Assembly: GCA_002633005.1 (NCBI GenBank)
Contig: NMRA01000084.1
Span: 174,320-234,319, forward strand
Direction of reading: 5' to 3'
DNA: 60,000 nt
Source of the DNA: Phoronis australis
Lineage: Eukaryota; Phoronida; Phoronidae
Shown: positions 12,701-23,637 of the stretch, in pieces
Layout of the letters: each line of letters starts with the position of its first letter
Numbering within the stretch: position 1 is the stretch's first letter
The notes under the pieces: model-generated
The model's database searches: none
What the model was told of the DNA's origin: nothing
Seen by the model: the letters and a program-made list of their open reading frames with translations, nothing else
Made by a program: the position numbers and the translations under genes

Positions 12701-14030
12701 TGACGACAAAGCCATGAGTCGCGTAACTGCAATGTACGTCAGCCAAAATGGACGTAGATTTGGTATCATATCTGCAACGCCAGTGGACAGCTTACCCGCA
12801 GACAGAATAACGCTTGCTTAACTGACAGAGAACACGGAACTTGTGACGTTTGAAATAATATCATGAAACAGGTCTCAGAGTCTGCTTTACATATAGTGTG
12901 ATCACGCAAAAGTCTCCCAGTCTCGTTCAAGCCATCCTGACGTGTGCAACACAGACAGGAAATCAAACTACTCTTGATGGGTTTAATTTGCATAATATAG
13001 GATGTAATCACCAGCACACCGATTTTATTAAATTCATAATATAACTTTAGTGCCCTGTCAGGAAGTAATGAGTGGAACGTTATTTTAATGTCATTTGCAT
13101 AAATCATGAAAATATATCCTGCAAACTAATTTACATGAAGAGAAACGTCAATATCATTTACCTGTGGTGCCGGATAAAGGAACTACAAGCGCAAGTAGAA
13201 TTTTAAAATATTGCCGTCTTAATTTGCATAAATTACACGTCAACCTCACGATGTATCCACCAGGGAACCGGCTCCGAAATTTAGAATACGAAGATCGTGA
13301 AAACTTCAAATCAAAGTGCCTTTGATATGTAAGTTACAAGCTAAAACTGAATTTTGCATAATGCTTAACGGAAGCCACTTCAACACGTAACAACCAAAAA
13401 CCTCAATCTATCAGACATTTCTACGTCCCCATTTCTGGCTAATTGATTATTATTGTTCCGAAAGTTGATACAACATGGCGTTTTTCAGCATTTTCTCTTT
13501 GGGCACGACCTCAAACTTCAAAATACAACATCTTGACAAAAAGTGTGCGTTTGGATTTCGGACAGCCGAAACTGCTATTGTCAAAATGATGGGTGAGATT
13601 TTTTAAAAATCTTTCGTTATTGTTGATTTTTGAGTCACAATATTCCTAGAAAGGTTCTTAACACTGAACGTATTTTTGCGATAAAAGATAGCTCAAGTTC
13701 TAAAAAGTTTCTGAAAAGCTTTTTTGGCATTTTTATCAATGGTTTCATATGGAAAGAATGAGGGGGAAAGGACCTTTTCCCCATCGATGTACTTTTAAAA
13801 AGGCACTTTTCGAAAAAATCATAGTGTTGTGAATGATATGAAAAGATTCGACATCATTCTTAGTTTGTAGAAAGTATATACCCTACATAGACCGAGTGCG
13901 TGGGACTCAGATGCGAGGAGCTTGTGTTATCAATATGACGCCATATTGGAAAGTGTAACACAGAGCAAAATGGTGGACAACACTGAGAGCCTTACGGCAT
14001 CAGCCACGAAATCCGGGGGCTCGCACTCAA
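9789..14030. other. Spacer without recognised genes
   Basis: AT-rich DNA with scattered short open frames, including a 52-codon frame at 10047-10205 and a 113-codon minus-strand frame at 12766-13107, neither resembling a known family. No repeats of note. Confidence 0.45.
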
Positions 14031-14074
14031 CTCTTTGGCTGCAGGCATAACGAGTTAAGCCTGCAGCCAAAGAG
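14031..14074. repeat. Perfect 16-bp inverted repeat
   Basis: CTCTTTGGCTGCAGGC (14031-14046) and GCCTGCAGCCAAAGAG (14059-14074) with a 12-base loop. A hairpin like this can mark a Helitron 3' end, but no CTRR end follows closely on either strand. Origin unknown. Confidence 0.8.
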
Positions 14075-14670
14075 ATGAATATTTTCTTCCTGCCATTGAG
14101 TCATGGATTTTTTTAGTACGGCCATGGGGGTGCTGCCACTTGGTTTTCAGGTTCTGCCACCATAGTTTGAGCGGTGCGACCATGTGTCGTTTCCATCTCA
14201 GTCTTGTTTCCCATATCAGATCAATTAAAACATATTGAACGGCACATGGAGTTATCCAGTGAAAATGATGTTAACTGTACTCGAGAAAATATTTTGTATT
14301 GATGAAGTGTCTTGACTTGTATTGAAAAACAAGTGCATGGTTGAACTAATTTCTGGTCATCTATGTGAGTAAAATATTCCTTATTGAAACACATACTGCT
14401 TTAAAACCAATTTCTTAATATGTATTCCAAAATCAGATATTTTTCTGATGTGTCAAGACAAACAAATCCACAACCAGTACTTATGTCCAAGACGACATTG
14501 GGAAGTCTGTAGATTAGTACTGATTGCTAATAGCTCTTTGTTTTCTGACTTAAAAGGCTGCGCAAAGCGTGCATGGTAACCAAAACGTCAAACCCGTACG
14601 ACTGAATTGCCCACCAGTGCTATACCCAAAATGCAGAATTTCCCACTCGCAACCGAGTGGAAATCGACCA

Positions 14671-14866
14671 AACCCACCCGGTATAGAATCAAATAATTAA
14701 CCCACCCGGTATAGAATCAAATAATTAACCCACCCGGTATAGAATCAAATAATTAACCCACCCGGTATAGAATCAAATAATTAACCCACCCGGTATAGAA
14801 TCAAATAATTAACCCACCCGGTACAGCAGTAAGTAATTAACCCACCCGATATAGCATTAAGTAATG
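14671..14866. repeat. 28-bp tandem repeat, seven units
   Basis: Units start at 14671, 14699, 14727, 14755, 14783, 14811 and 14839; the unit begins AACCCACCCGGTATAGAATC. The first five are identical or nearly so; the last two have changed in the second half. An inverted CCACTCG/CGAGTGG pair at 14643-14660 precedes the array and a gaccccg/cggggtc inverted pair follows it (about 14881-14908). Confidence 0.92.
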
Positions 14867-14908
14867 ACCCGTGAAAAAAATGACCCCGAGTAGTTCTTTC
14901 ACGGGGTC

Positions 14909-17900
14909 TAAACTTAATGTGAAGAATTTTCAAGCCATGGAAAATCACCTCACGTCCGTAAAAAACTTGTCCCGTCATTATTCAACGGTTCCCCGCAAGA
15001 GGGGGTTGAGATAATCACACATGGTACCCACAATAGATGATTTTTCAAAAAAAAGTTCGATACGCGGATGTATATGTCTGGGAGTGACCTATGTGAGGGG
15101 CGGAAAGAAATGTACATACCTTGCTTTTTCAGGATATGCCGCCTATTAGGCAGTGCAGGCCAGGATTGTGGTGTTTGGGAGTTGGGCAGGTCTGTTCACG
15201 AGCTAAAACAATTATTTTTTTTCGAACAGTCCTTCAATCAGTTGCCGAAATCGGCAACTGGCCATTTTTACACTACTCTCGCCAGGATATGATATATGAT
15301 TAGCTGCATAACGATTAATCCCAAAATACTTGGCACATGTTAAGAATCTTACCATCGCAGCCAAGTTTTCTTACTATCAAAGACAAGCTTGAATCCATGA
15401 GAGGGTCAAGCGTACATGTACGTGTGAGAATAATTTAAAATTTCTCACCTGATCGACGCACAGTTTGTATAATTATCAGATTAAGGCCGGAGAGGGAAAG
15501 GAGCGGTTAGAAATGATATGCGGGAGCGGGGCTCACCTTTTTGCGAGCAAATAATTACACGGTGTGGGGATATTACGCACGTCAAAAGTGAGTGGGTGCT
15601 TGATCGGGGGGGACTTCAGATCCATGAGAGAGGATTACGGTGCGTGGGAGAAGAATATTTGTACGCCGGGTGGCAATCCCCAACAATGCACAGGAAATGA
15701 AGTCTGTGTTTTCTTTGCTTTTTAACGTTAAAAACCTATCATTTATTTATATGACCCCATGGGATCACTTTTTTCAAAGTAGTTCACATTAAATCTAGAC
15801 CTCACTAAAAAGTGACCCGGGCCATATTTTAACATCAAAAAGTTACCCGGGGTCATAATTCAATTGTGTGAGAAGTTGACCCATAGGTAATTTTTCACGG
15901 CATCATTTAATTAATGCTACACCGGTGTATACCTGGGGCGAAAGTACAATGTACGTACCACCCTTGTGAGCAGCACGTCTCTGTGTATCTGTGTATACTC
16001 CTAGATGTACTGTATTTGCTTCGAGTGACACGAATTAAATGATAAGCGTGCGCGATCTTACTGGTTTCTCTTGAAAAAAAAACTAATAGATCACTCGCTA
16101 TGGATTGACAAGTGTGCAGCCGCACAGGCCACTCGAGAATCTGCCACTGGTTGGGAATTTCTATCAGTTTGATATTTCCCTATGGTCTGATTAACTCTTA
16201 AAAACACATGTCCGTGCTACATCACATGATTTTATTTTCTAAAAAAACTCAAACTCTTCCGTGTTTTTGTATGTTAGATATAGCACTTTGCAAAGGGCAA
16301 TTTGCCCCGTTTGTTTACATGGCGAGTAATCGTGTCACGTGACTAGAAACAGTTTCCAATATGGCGTCATTTGACAGGATTATGACTGACGGCTTAACTG
16401 ACCAATCAAAATACAGCATTCTTGACACACCTTCGTCTGTATTTCCGAGCCATTTTACCAGACAAACAACGTCTTTGTCGGTAAAGCTTATTTTAGTCTA
16501 TACATGGGCGGCCCACCATACGGAGCTGGGGGGAGGGGGGGCTATAGCCTCCAACGTTTTCAGTGCTCCGGCGCCCATGGTCTATAGGCGGTCCACCACA
16601 GGTGGGCTGGGGGTCTATAGCCCCCCACTTTCCCCTGTTTTTTCAGTGCAGCCGTCGCCGCCCATGCTATAGCTCAAAAGTCGTGCGATGGAGAAATGGT
16701 GTTGATATGGTATGTATAGTTCTGACAGTAGTTATACAGCTCCAGAAGAACATCCCGTCATTTTTTTGGCATTCTCTAAGCCCAGAAATGTTATCGACTG
16801 TGTAAACGATGGATCGAACTGTGTGGACGACCACACGAGCAGCTAAACTTGCCGGGCAATGTTGCTGGATTACTCGAAGGTTAAACACAAATATATCAGT
16901 TCCAAGATATATCCTTTTCAGTTTGGTGGCTATACAGTAGGCCTATCTGATTTTGATTCCGGGGTTGCCTTTGTGTCGTCATCTGCTGGATCCCAGCATT
17001 AGTCTAGCTCCCGGAGATTTGTATTTAAGGACATTTTTAATATTTTACATTTATTTCAACCTATAATTGACACCCTTCTGTTTCGTTGAACAGATACATT
17101 TTTTGGAAAACCTTCTTAGAAATATCGCCAAAATCCCTAGGCTTGAATTTGTTTTTCACATGAAACGTAAAAATGATCTTTTTTGCCGAAAAACTCTACG
17201 TGTTTAAAACTTTCAACCACATGACGTGTAAAAACACGCTTGCGCAATGTAAAACGAACTCAGCTACATTTTGTTATAAGTTTTATCTCACTGAAATTTA
17301 ACAACTGTAAATTGCATTCAGCTTCCGTAACAACATTCAAGTTAAAATCTGATAAATGGTCTTTAAAGTTGTAACGTAAAACTTAACAGTCACAGTCACT
17401 ACGGCTTCCCCGCGTGTAAGTACAGAATTGACTTTGAGGCAGCAAAGCTAGACAGTCTTGAGTTGGGGTTCGTCTCCGTTTGAATGAACGTGGATATGGA
17501 ATTCGCCGCCGAAGATGTGTCCCTTTAAGAAGTTGTTTGCATGCCCTTCCGACTGGGAGTACGTTCAGTTGCGACACCCGATTTGCCAATCATATCCTTA
17601 TCACCTTCACGGAATTCCGGCATTGTTTAGTTACCACGCGTTTCGTTGTTGGTATAGGCCTAAGTGTTTTGCAGACGTTAAAAGGGATATGGATTTCTAC
17701 TTTGTGATATGTCCATATGATATCAAAAATTACGTACTCGGTGTTATTAACCAGTCGTGTCGTCACATATTCCAGGTCATGTGAGAAACAAACATTATTT
17801 TATGGCTTGATCGTTGCTAGCTGGCTAGATATTTCAAGACCAAGATATCATTTTCATTCGGGATACATGTACCTGTAAAATACATTTTCGGGTACACGGA

Positions 17901-18287
17901 TGAACACGCAGTTTTGGGATTATTGCAAGATGGTCAAACCGCCACCTATTGGCCAGAATAACGATAACGTCACAAGCCAAGCTGAAGTCCGTGAGATGCG
18001 GACGCAACGTCGCTAATATTCGTAAGTTTATATTCCAGTATTAGCCTCAAATTTTATCTGTTTTCTCAATTGGATGTCTCAAAATCTTTATGCTTTTAAG
18101 ATGGTATAAATTTTTTGAAGTTTATTTTACTTTACCCAGGAGAGTTATAAAGCAATATATCAGGGCAGTCGATTTAGGATCTGGAAGTGGAGCCATATCT
18201 TTCTATTCAAAATCGAGCTAGAAAATAATTAACCGTTTTCTGTTCTACTTTGAGCGATCTAACTTTAAGGAGGAGGCAACCTTTTCG
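14909..18287. other. Spacer with small repeats, no recognised gene
   Basis: Holds a 22-base palindrome at 15239-15260 (CAGTTGCCGA around AA), several GTGACCCGGG-like repeats at 15745-15890, and an imperfect two-copy tandem repeat of about 80 bases at 16508-16668. The latter makes a low-complexity Gly/Pro/Ser open frame that is not convincing as protein. Confidence 0.45.
16508..16668. repeat. Imperfect tandem duplication, about 80-bp unit, two copies
   Basis: Both copies run CGG(C/T)CCACCA, a G-rich stretch, CTATAGCC, a C/T-rich stretch, TTTTCAGTGC and end in GCGCCCATG or CCGCCCATG. Divergence is well above 10 percent, so the duplication is old. Confidence 0.6.
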
Positions 18288-18540
18288 TGTCACTTTTAGT
18301 CAAAATAAGATATGTTGATTAGCCCAGACACATGTTTCAGTTAATTACAGCTTCCCGTAATTTTATTAATTAGTCGTGCCCTACTCCGGAAGTGACGTTT
18401 AGGGTTTTTTTCCCACCATGCCTTCGAGTTTACTGTGAGGATCTTTTCCACTGGTGTTTTCGTGCTGGTTACCTAAACTTGTCGTCATCATTTCTCATTG
18501 ACGAGTATTATACGACAAGCTAGGCTGTTAGAAAATTCAA
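18288..18540 (+). mobile_element. Solo end of the THAP-bearing inverted-repeat element
   Basis: The stretch from about 18288 (GTGTCACTTTTAG), through TTGATTAGCCC and CCGGAAGTGACGTTTAGGG, to CGTGCTGGTTACCTAAAC is a diverged copy of the outer and inner terminal repeats of the element at 48288-50576. It matches the reverse complement of that element's right end (48905-49030) over more than 100 bases. No partner end is seen within 1 kb, so this copy is truncated or rearranged. THAP exon 19010-19234 lies 470 bases downstream. Confidence 0.55.
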
Positions 18541-19009
18541 TTACGTTGGATTTAAGCATCGTTTAGTTTGTGGTAGCCTAAAAAGGCTGCACTTGACGAC
18601 CCATTGACGTGAGTAACGAAGACACTGTTCATAGGAGTGGTGACCAGGATTTTTCTCACGAAAATTCAATGTTTGAGCCCACGTAAGACACGCAGATAGC
18701 TGTTGAGAGGGTTGAGACTGAAGCTGAAGACAGACGTGGTGGGACATCTTGGTGCATATGCATGGCGTGTACTGTAATGTCGACCTCAATGGAATGCTTT
18801 TGCTGGTCCCACTAGATGATGACCTGAGATCCCAAACCGCGTACATTCCTCGGTGTGACCATAGACTATAGTACATGGACCGCCAACTCCGTATACTTTC
18901 AATGGACGAAATCTGTGAGCTTGCGCACAAGCCCTTACGTCATTATTCACTGGCGACACCTGGCTAAATTATCTGGTGTAATTTCCGGCAAGTACGTCGT
19001 CTGCTAATC

Positions 19010-19234
19010 ATGGTCGGCTGCTGTGTAGCCGGTTGTTCGCCTACGCAGGCGAAATGCAGAGGCGTTAGCTTCCATAGTGTACGGAGACCCCAAAATCCGC
19101 TGTGGGAGAAAAAGTTAATATGTTCTCGCGTCGACGTGAATTGAAGTTGTTCTTCCAAAAAAAACTTGTACATTTGTTCACGTCACTTCGAAGATGGGTG
19201 TTTTTTAAGAGGCTCTGGTAGGCCTACTACTTAA
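19010..19234 (+). pseudogene. THAP zinc-finger exon with an in-frame TGA
   Basis: From the ATG at 19010 the frame encodes a THAP-type DNA-binding domain: C-C-V-A-G-C at the N-terminus (first Cys pair), G-V-S-F-H at about residues 18-22, L-W-E-K-K, and then, after one TGA (19142-19144), ICSRHFEDGCF. That last segment is the C-x2-H pair and following Phe of THAP fingers. The TGA falls near where THAP domains have a conserved Trp, so a single TGG-to-TGA change is the simplest explanation. The frame stays open to TAA at 19232, or to a possible donor GTAGGC at 19218. Neighbours: the 18.3-18.5 kb end of a THAP-bearing element family lies just upstream, so this may derive from a transposon rather than a host gene. 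Confidence 0.7.
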
Positions 19235-21058
19235 TCCTGTCTTCACAAATCCATTTTTCTTTTCTCCGTTTTGATGAAAACTATCTGGTAAACTTTTTGA
19301 CGAAAAATGTCCGCTAAATTTCTTCCAATGGTAGTGACTGGTGAACTCTTGTCCTTACGAGGACCTTCAGCCATAGTCTAGTGAGCGAATTAACCAAATT
19401 ACTCTTAGGTGGCCCTGATCAGACGGTTGGTCTCAGCATAATGCGCAGATTTGGCCAGGATTTGGATCAGCGATTTCAACAAATTCACATTCGTGTACAA
19501 ATAAATAGGACGCTAGTAAAACCTTTAACATAAATAAAGATTACATTAATACTTCAGAAATAAATACCTGGACCTGTCAAAATCTATCCCGCAATTCAAC
19601 AGCAGGTTACATACTCAATTATTTATGTCGACTGTATGCCGCACAAAACTTGAACCATCTTAGCCAAGTACGCTGCAGTCTATGAAAATACCAGAATAAC
19701 GAAAAACCTCGGAAGCAAGGGAAATGAACCCTAAGAGGTAGCAAGCAAGATAAAGGGGGTGGTAGGGACGTGAAGCTGACGTGTGCTAATTTTCAATTTC
19801 ATACTTTTATGTGGCATTTTCATAATTTTGATTTGAGATGTCAACTCAGATCAAACGGTTTGAAAGTTCGGATTTTTAATTTGTAATGAACTTGAGTTGC
19901 ACTGCACGTGACCTTTTATGAATTTACCGTAGTTGGCTACAGACAGGCCCACCTTTATAAAAACTAGCAACGTAGACAAACGCATGCGCGCACCCAGGGG
20001 AAAAGTCCAAGAGAAAGAGACGAAAGTCCACAATACGGCAGCACCCCGTTTTTTATTTTAGTTCTCACGCTTTTTGTTAGCAAAAGGTCCACTTTGCCAG
20101 AGATTCGAGCCCCCGTATTAGAGGCTGGGTGCGCGCATGAAACGTCTACACAAATTGCACCCAATGCAGCTCCTGGTTTAAACGCGGGCTTCTTTTTCAA
20201 AGTTTGGTCAGGTATAAATAACGCCACAAACATGGAGGTTCACTGAAACACGTCTACCTTACAGATGTGACAATCCCTAGCCACGGAAAACTTGAGAGGC
20301 CGACAAAAATACTAATGATGAAATACCGGTGATGATAATCATCCACTTTGTTAATTTACTTCACCTACACAATTGGAAATAGCCGCTAAAATGAAACTCA
20401 TTCGAGTAAGCACCACGTCATGCGCGCCACTCAGAGGGGGGGGGTTCGAGCCCCCCCCATTTGGCGAAGTGGGCAAAAAGGTCTGCCCGCTCTCTTGTTA
20501 ACAACAGTTCCATAACGTCAGGAATTCGAGCCCCCCATTTTGAAGACTGGGTGCGCGCATGCACGTGAGTCCCTGGACAGCCCCAATATGGTAAAACCCA
20601 AGGAGCTCAAGTCGGGGTTAAATCAGGATGGGCATAAATAAGGAAATTTACTGTATCAACAGATTAGACAAATAAGAATAAGATACAAAGCATTGATACA
20701 GTGTACACGCGCACAATAACTGGGTCTATCAATTTTCCCGCCGCAAGCGATTGAACCAATCGGATCACCAATGGCGCAAACCTTTCGAAAACAAGCCTAA
20801 TTTTTAGGGAGTCTGTTACTGCTCTTTATATTTTCAAAACTTTAATTTGTTATAGTTAATTTATTTGCTGTGCACCTCAATGAGACCAGTTCATATATAT
20901 GCATTTAACACTATTAATACATTGTAAAATCATAGATTATGCACTATCAACATGAGCCAAAAACAGTACACCCCTTTATTAAAAAATGGGTTAAAGGTTA
21001 GAAACAAAGGACGAGAGCGTAGACAAGTTTCCATCACTTGCAACGTCGATTTTTTACG
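19235..21058. other. Spacer without recognised genes
   Basis: Contains three copies of a TTCGAGCCCCC stretch (about 20104, 20443, 20523), two followed by a GCTGGGTGCGCGCATG or ACTGGGTGCGCGCATG box. These are part of a small dispersed repeat. No coding domain seen. Confidence 0.4.
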
Positions 21059-21376
21059 ATGGACGTTGGAGAAGAACATCAGTCTGGTGACAGCAACACG
21101 GAATCGTACGAAGGCGATGATTTTCGAAATTTGATTCGTTGTGTTGTTTGTCATTTTTTTCCTACAGTTCAGGATTATTTGTGGATACAGGAACAAGAAC
21201 TGAACGATGCAGGGTTCGTGACAACGTTGGTGAACGGTGATATCTATCTAAGGTGTTACAACTGTCATCGATATTGTCATCTCCTCTGTTTTCATCCAAC
21301 CTTTCCAGATGAAAACTTGAATGAAGAGGACCTTCAGTACTTGAGTGAGCATGGTATACTGTGTGATTTATGTTGA
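21059..21376 (+). CDS. Compact Cys/His-rich PHD-like protein, 105 aa, single exon
   Basis: Unrecognised protein with a C4HC3 zinc-binding pattern: C28-x2-C31-x34-C66-x2-C69-x4-H74-x2-C77-x24-C102-x2-C105. This spacing is that of a PHD finger with a long first loop. The last zinc ligand is the last residue, so the protein is an acidic 27-residue head plus one finger. The ATG at 21059 is the first in frame. A non-ATG extension of seven codons upstream is open but not needed. The stop TGA (21374-21376) is followed after 10 bases by two histone-type 3' stem-loops (21387-21402, 21428-21443). PHD fingers usually read histone tails; whether this one does is unknown. The missing hydrophobic/Trp residue before the last Cys pair and the long loop make it an atypical member. 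It could also be a piece of a mobile element. No TATA box is certain; AT-rich stretches lie 150-250 bases upstream. Confidence 0.55.
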   Translation: MDVGEEHQSGDSNTESYEGDDFRNLIRCVVCHFFPTVQDYLWIQEQELNDAGFVTTLVNGDIYLRCYNCHRYCHLLCFHPTFPDENLNEEDLQYLSEHGILCDLC

Positions 21377-21386
21377 ATTATTCAAC

Positions 21387-21402
21387 GGTTCTTTTAAGAA
21401 CC
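21387..21402 (+). promoter_or_regulatory. Histone-type mRNA 3' stem-loop 1
   Basis: GGTTCTTTTAAGAACC: a six-base-pair stem with a four-base loop, preceded by CAAC and followed by A. Every position fits the animal replication-dependent histone consensus GGYYYTTHTHARRRCC. It starts 10 bases after the TGA of the PHD-like ORF. In animals this element is bound by SLBP and replaces the poly(A) tail. Function here is inferred from sequence only. Confidence 0.6.
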
Positions 21403-21427
21403 ATTTCACGCTATACCTACAACCAAC

Positions 21428-21443
21428 GGCCCTTTTAAGGGCC
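21428..21443 (+). promoter_or_regulatory. Histone-type mRNA 3' stem-loop 2 with purine-rich downstream element
   Basis: GGCCCTTTTAAGGGCC flanked by ACCAAC and ACTCAA, the usual flanks of an animal histone stem-loop, again fitting the consensus at all 16 positions. A purine-rich AGAAGAAC at 21458-21465 lies about 15 bases downstream, the usual place and composition of a histone downstream element (U7 snRNA target). It is the second of two hairpins 25 bases apart and has the better flanks. Confidence 0.62.
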
Positions 21444-21465
21444 ACTCAACACTTCCCAGAAGAAC

Positions 21466-23637
21466 TGCTCACTTGAGAATGTTGATTTATAAACACGCTT
21501 TCGTAGTTTTCTCAGTAGGCCTATGTGAACCGTAAATCAAAAACTGTCCGATAACTATGCTGCTATTGCGCAAGCAGACGACATAAAGGGTCAGAACCGA
21601 AGTTTGAATTTTGAAATTAATTACCAGTAGCATTGCCAAAAGTACTCACAATACCAACACTTCTACTATTGAAAGACTTTGAAAAGCGTTTCAATACTGA
21701 AATTAATATAAATTAATGTTTTTTCGCTGTTTTGGTCAGTAAAGTAGATGCAAGTATTTCTCGTCAAATTACACTGACCGGAAACTGCAGCAGATAGGTC
21801 AGGAGAGTTCAACTCAGCTCGTAAGAATATGCCGGAGTTGCGAATCTGTTGTCTATAATCTATGGTGTGACTCTCTCGCTTCACACTTGGCACCATCTAA
21901 ATAGCTCCAATACTTTAGCTAACTCCTGGCTCATCGGGCTGTTTGGCACCGGACGGCGAACTGTCCTCTTCACTATGTGTTGAACTGGACTTGCATTCAC
22001 TCCCACTATTATAAAATACGGAAAAAAATCTTATTTTCATTTCCGCGTGTAACTTTCGACAGGTTATTTTATGTACTGAACATAGATTCAAGCATTCGCG
22101 ACCTGCTAGTTGTTGCTAAACCCGGTAATCGCTGCTTATCTACATGTAGCTATATATTGGACTGCTGTCTTCGTGGGAAGTTAGTATTTGAAACAAGGCG
22201 GGCTCATCGCCATGGTAACGTTCCTTAGACCAAGTTAGTGGCCGAGACTTCGCAAATCACGGGAATGAAAAACACATGTTTCACGAGTGTTGCCGGTAGC
22301 TTTCAGACATTGTTTCGAGAATGGACACGAGTCAGTGAACATGCTCAGTGCATTAGAGTATTATACAAAGAAATACAAAGAAATGTCTGTAACAAGTCAA
22401 GTAATCTAACAATCAGCAACACATTGCAAATCATACGTTTGGTGGAATTGATTAGATTTGTCATGATATTAATAATGCAGCTTGGTATTTGAATTTGTCG
22501 TTTTTGCATCAAGTAATGTATTCCATTTTAATGAACTATGATGTCTAATCACCACACCACAGCTCTGTTTCGTTAGTCAGGAGCCACAATATCATTATAC
22601 CAAGAAGCGGAATAGATAGGAACCTGTTACATTACAAAGTGTATGCTTATACCCACAAGGAGAACTGCGGTTCCCGGAAAATGTATCAGTAACAAGAATA
22701 TTGCGGTGCGTGAGAAAAAAGAAACAGCTCAAGATCAAATATTTTAAAATCATACTACCAGAACATTGTTCATGACAACAGAACCCTGTTCCTGACAACG
22801 CCCGTGTAAACGCTGAGTGAGAAGGGAAAAGAGAGAGATTGTTTGTGGTGTTCTTTCTTCACACTCGATGGTCCCCTTGCCTATACAGTACATGTTTAAA
22901 GCGTTGCAAAAAAGTTATGTCCTATACCCAGAACTCCGGTGATATGAGACATTACTAAAAAATTAGCAATTGCATGACACGCTTCGAGTTTACATGCAAG
23001 CTTGTTCTCGTATCACGCCGTGTGATTGACAATCTGAGTCCAAGTCTCGTGGGCCCAGTTATAGGTGAGGAACATACACTCTTTCACAGTGCTGCGAAAG
23101 GTAGCACTGCGGAATGTTGTTTAACATAGATTCTCATTGGTTAAATAACGAAACCAACGACATCACATTCAGTCATCTCCATTGGTTGAAATCTGGGAAA
23201 CCTCATTCAATTTACGTAGTATGGCGAAGACTTTTGACTTGAATAGTTGCAATTCATTAAAACGGGCAGAGATCAAAGCAAACAAAATCAAGAAAACCCC
23301 GATCCAGTGGCTTAAGTACAGTGCATAGAAGGCGTGTGCAAGTGGTGGCGATGTGATCGGTAAACTGCTGACCAAGCATGCGCACTGATGCTCACACATT
23401 GAATTCCGTGTGTCGTTCATCATGTTTCTACAGGGCCACTTCTCAGTATAGGTGGCGCTGTGTCAGAGGATAGTGAGGAACACATCGCTGCAGACTAAAA
23501 CCGGAGTGCATTTGAAGCGACCTCTGTAATAAACACAGCTAGCCAAGCAAGGTTGTAAAGGGACGTGAAGAGATTAAAACAAGACTGAAAAATAATCATT
23601 CCAAGACTCTGAAAAAACGACCCAACAGGCACATATA
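21466..23637. other. Spacer without recognised genes
   Basis: AT-rich DNA with short open frames and no recognised domain or repeat. Confidence 0.45.

Noticed and set aside
12766-13107. 113-codon minus-strand open frame
   Set aside because: No recognisable domain, no splice context, amino-acid make-up like translated spacer.
13475-13592. 39-codon ATG frame ending at a GTGAGA donor
   Set aside because: Could be a first exon, but no following exon was found; a donor of this quality is expected by chance in spacers this long.
16361-16672. 103-codon plus-strand frame with Gly/Pro/Ser-rich C-terminus
   Set aside because: The second half is produced by an imperfect 80-bp tandem repeat; no domain in the first half.
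18541-18930. 129-codon minus-strand open frame
   Set aside because: Longest uninterrupted frame in the window but lacks any domain, overlaps the end of a repeat element and has low-complexity Ser-rich stretches.
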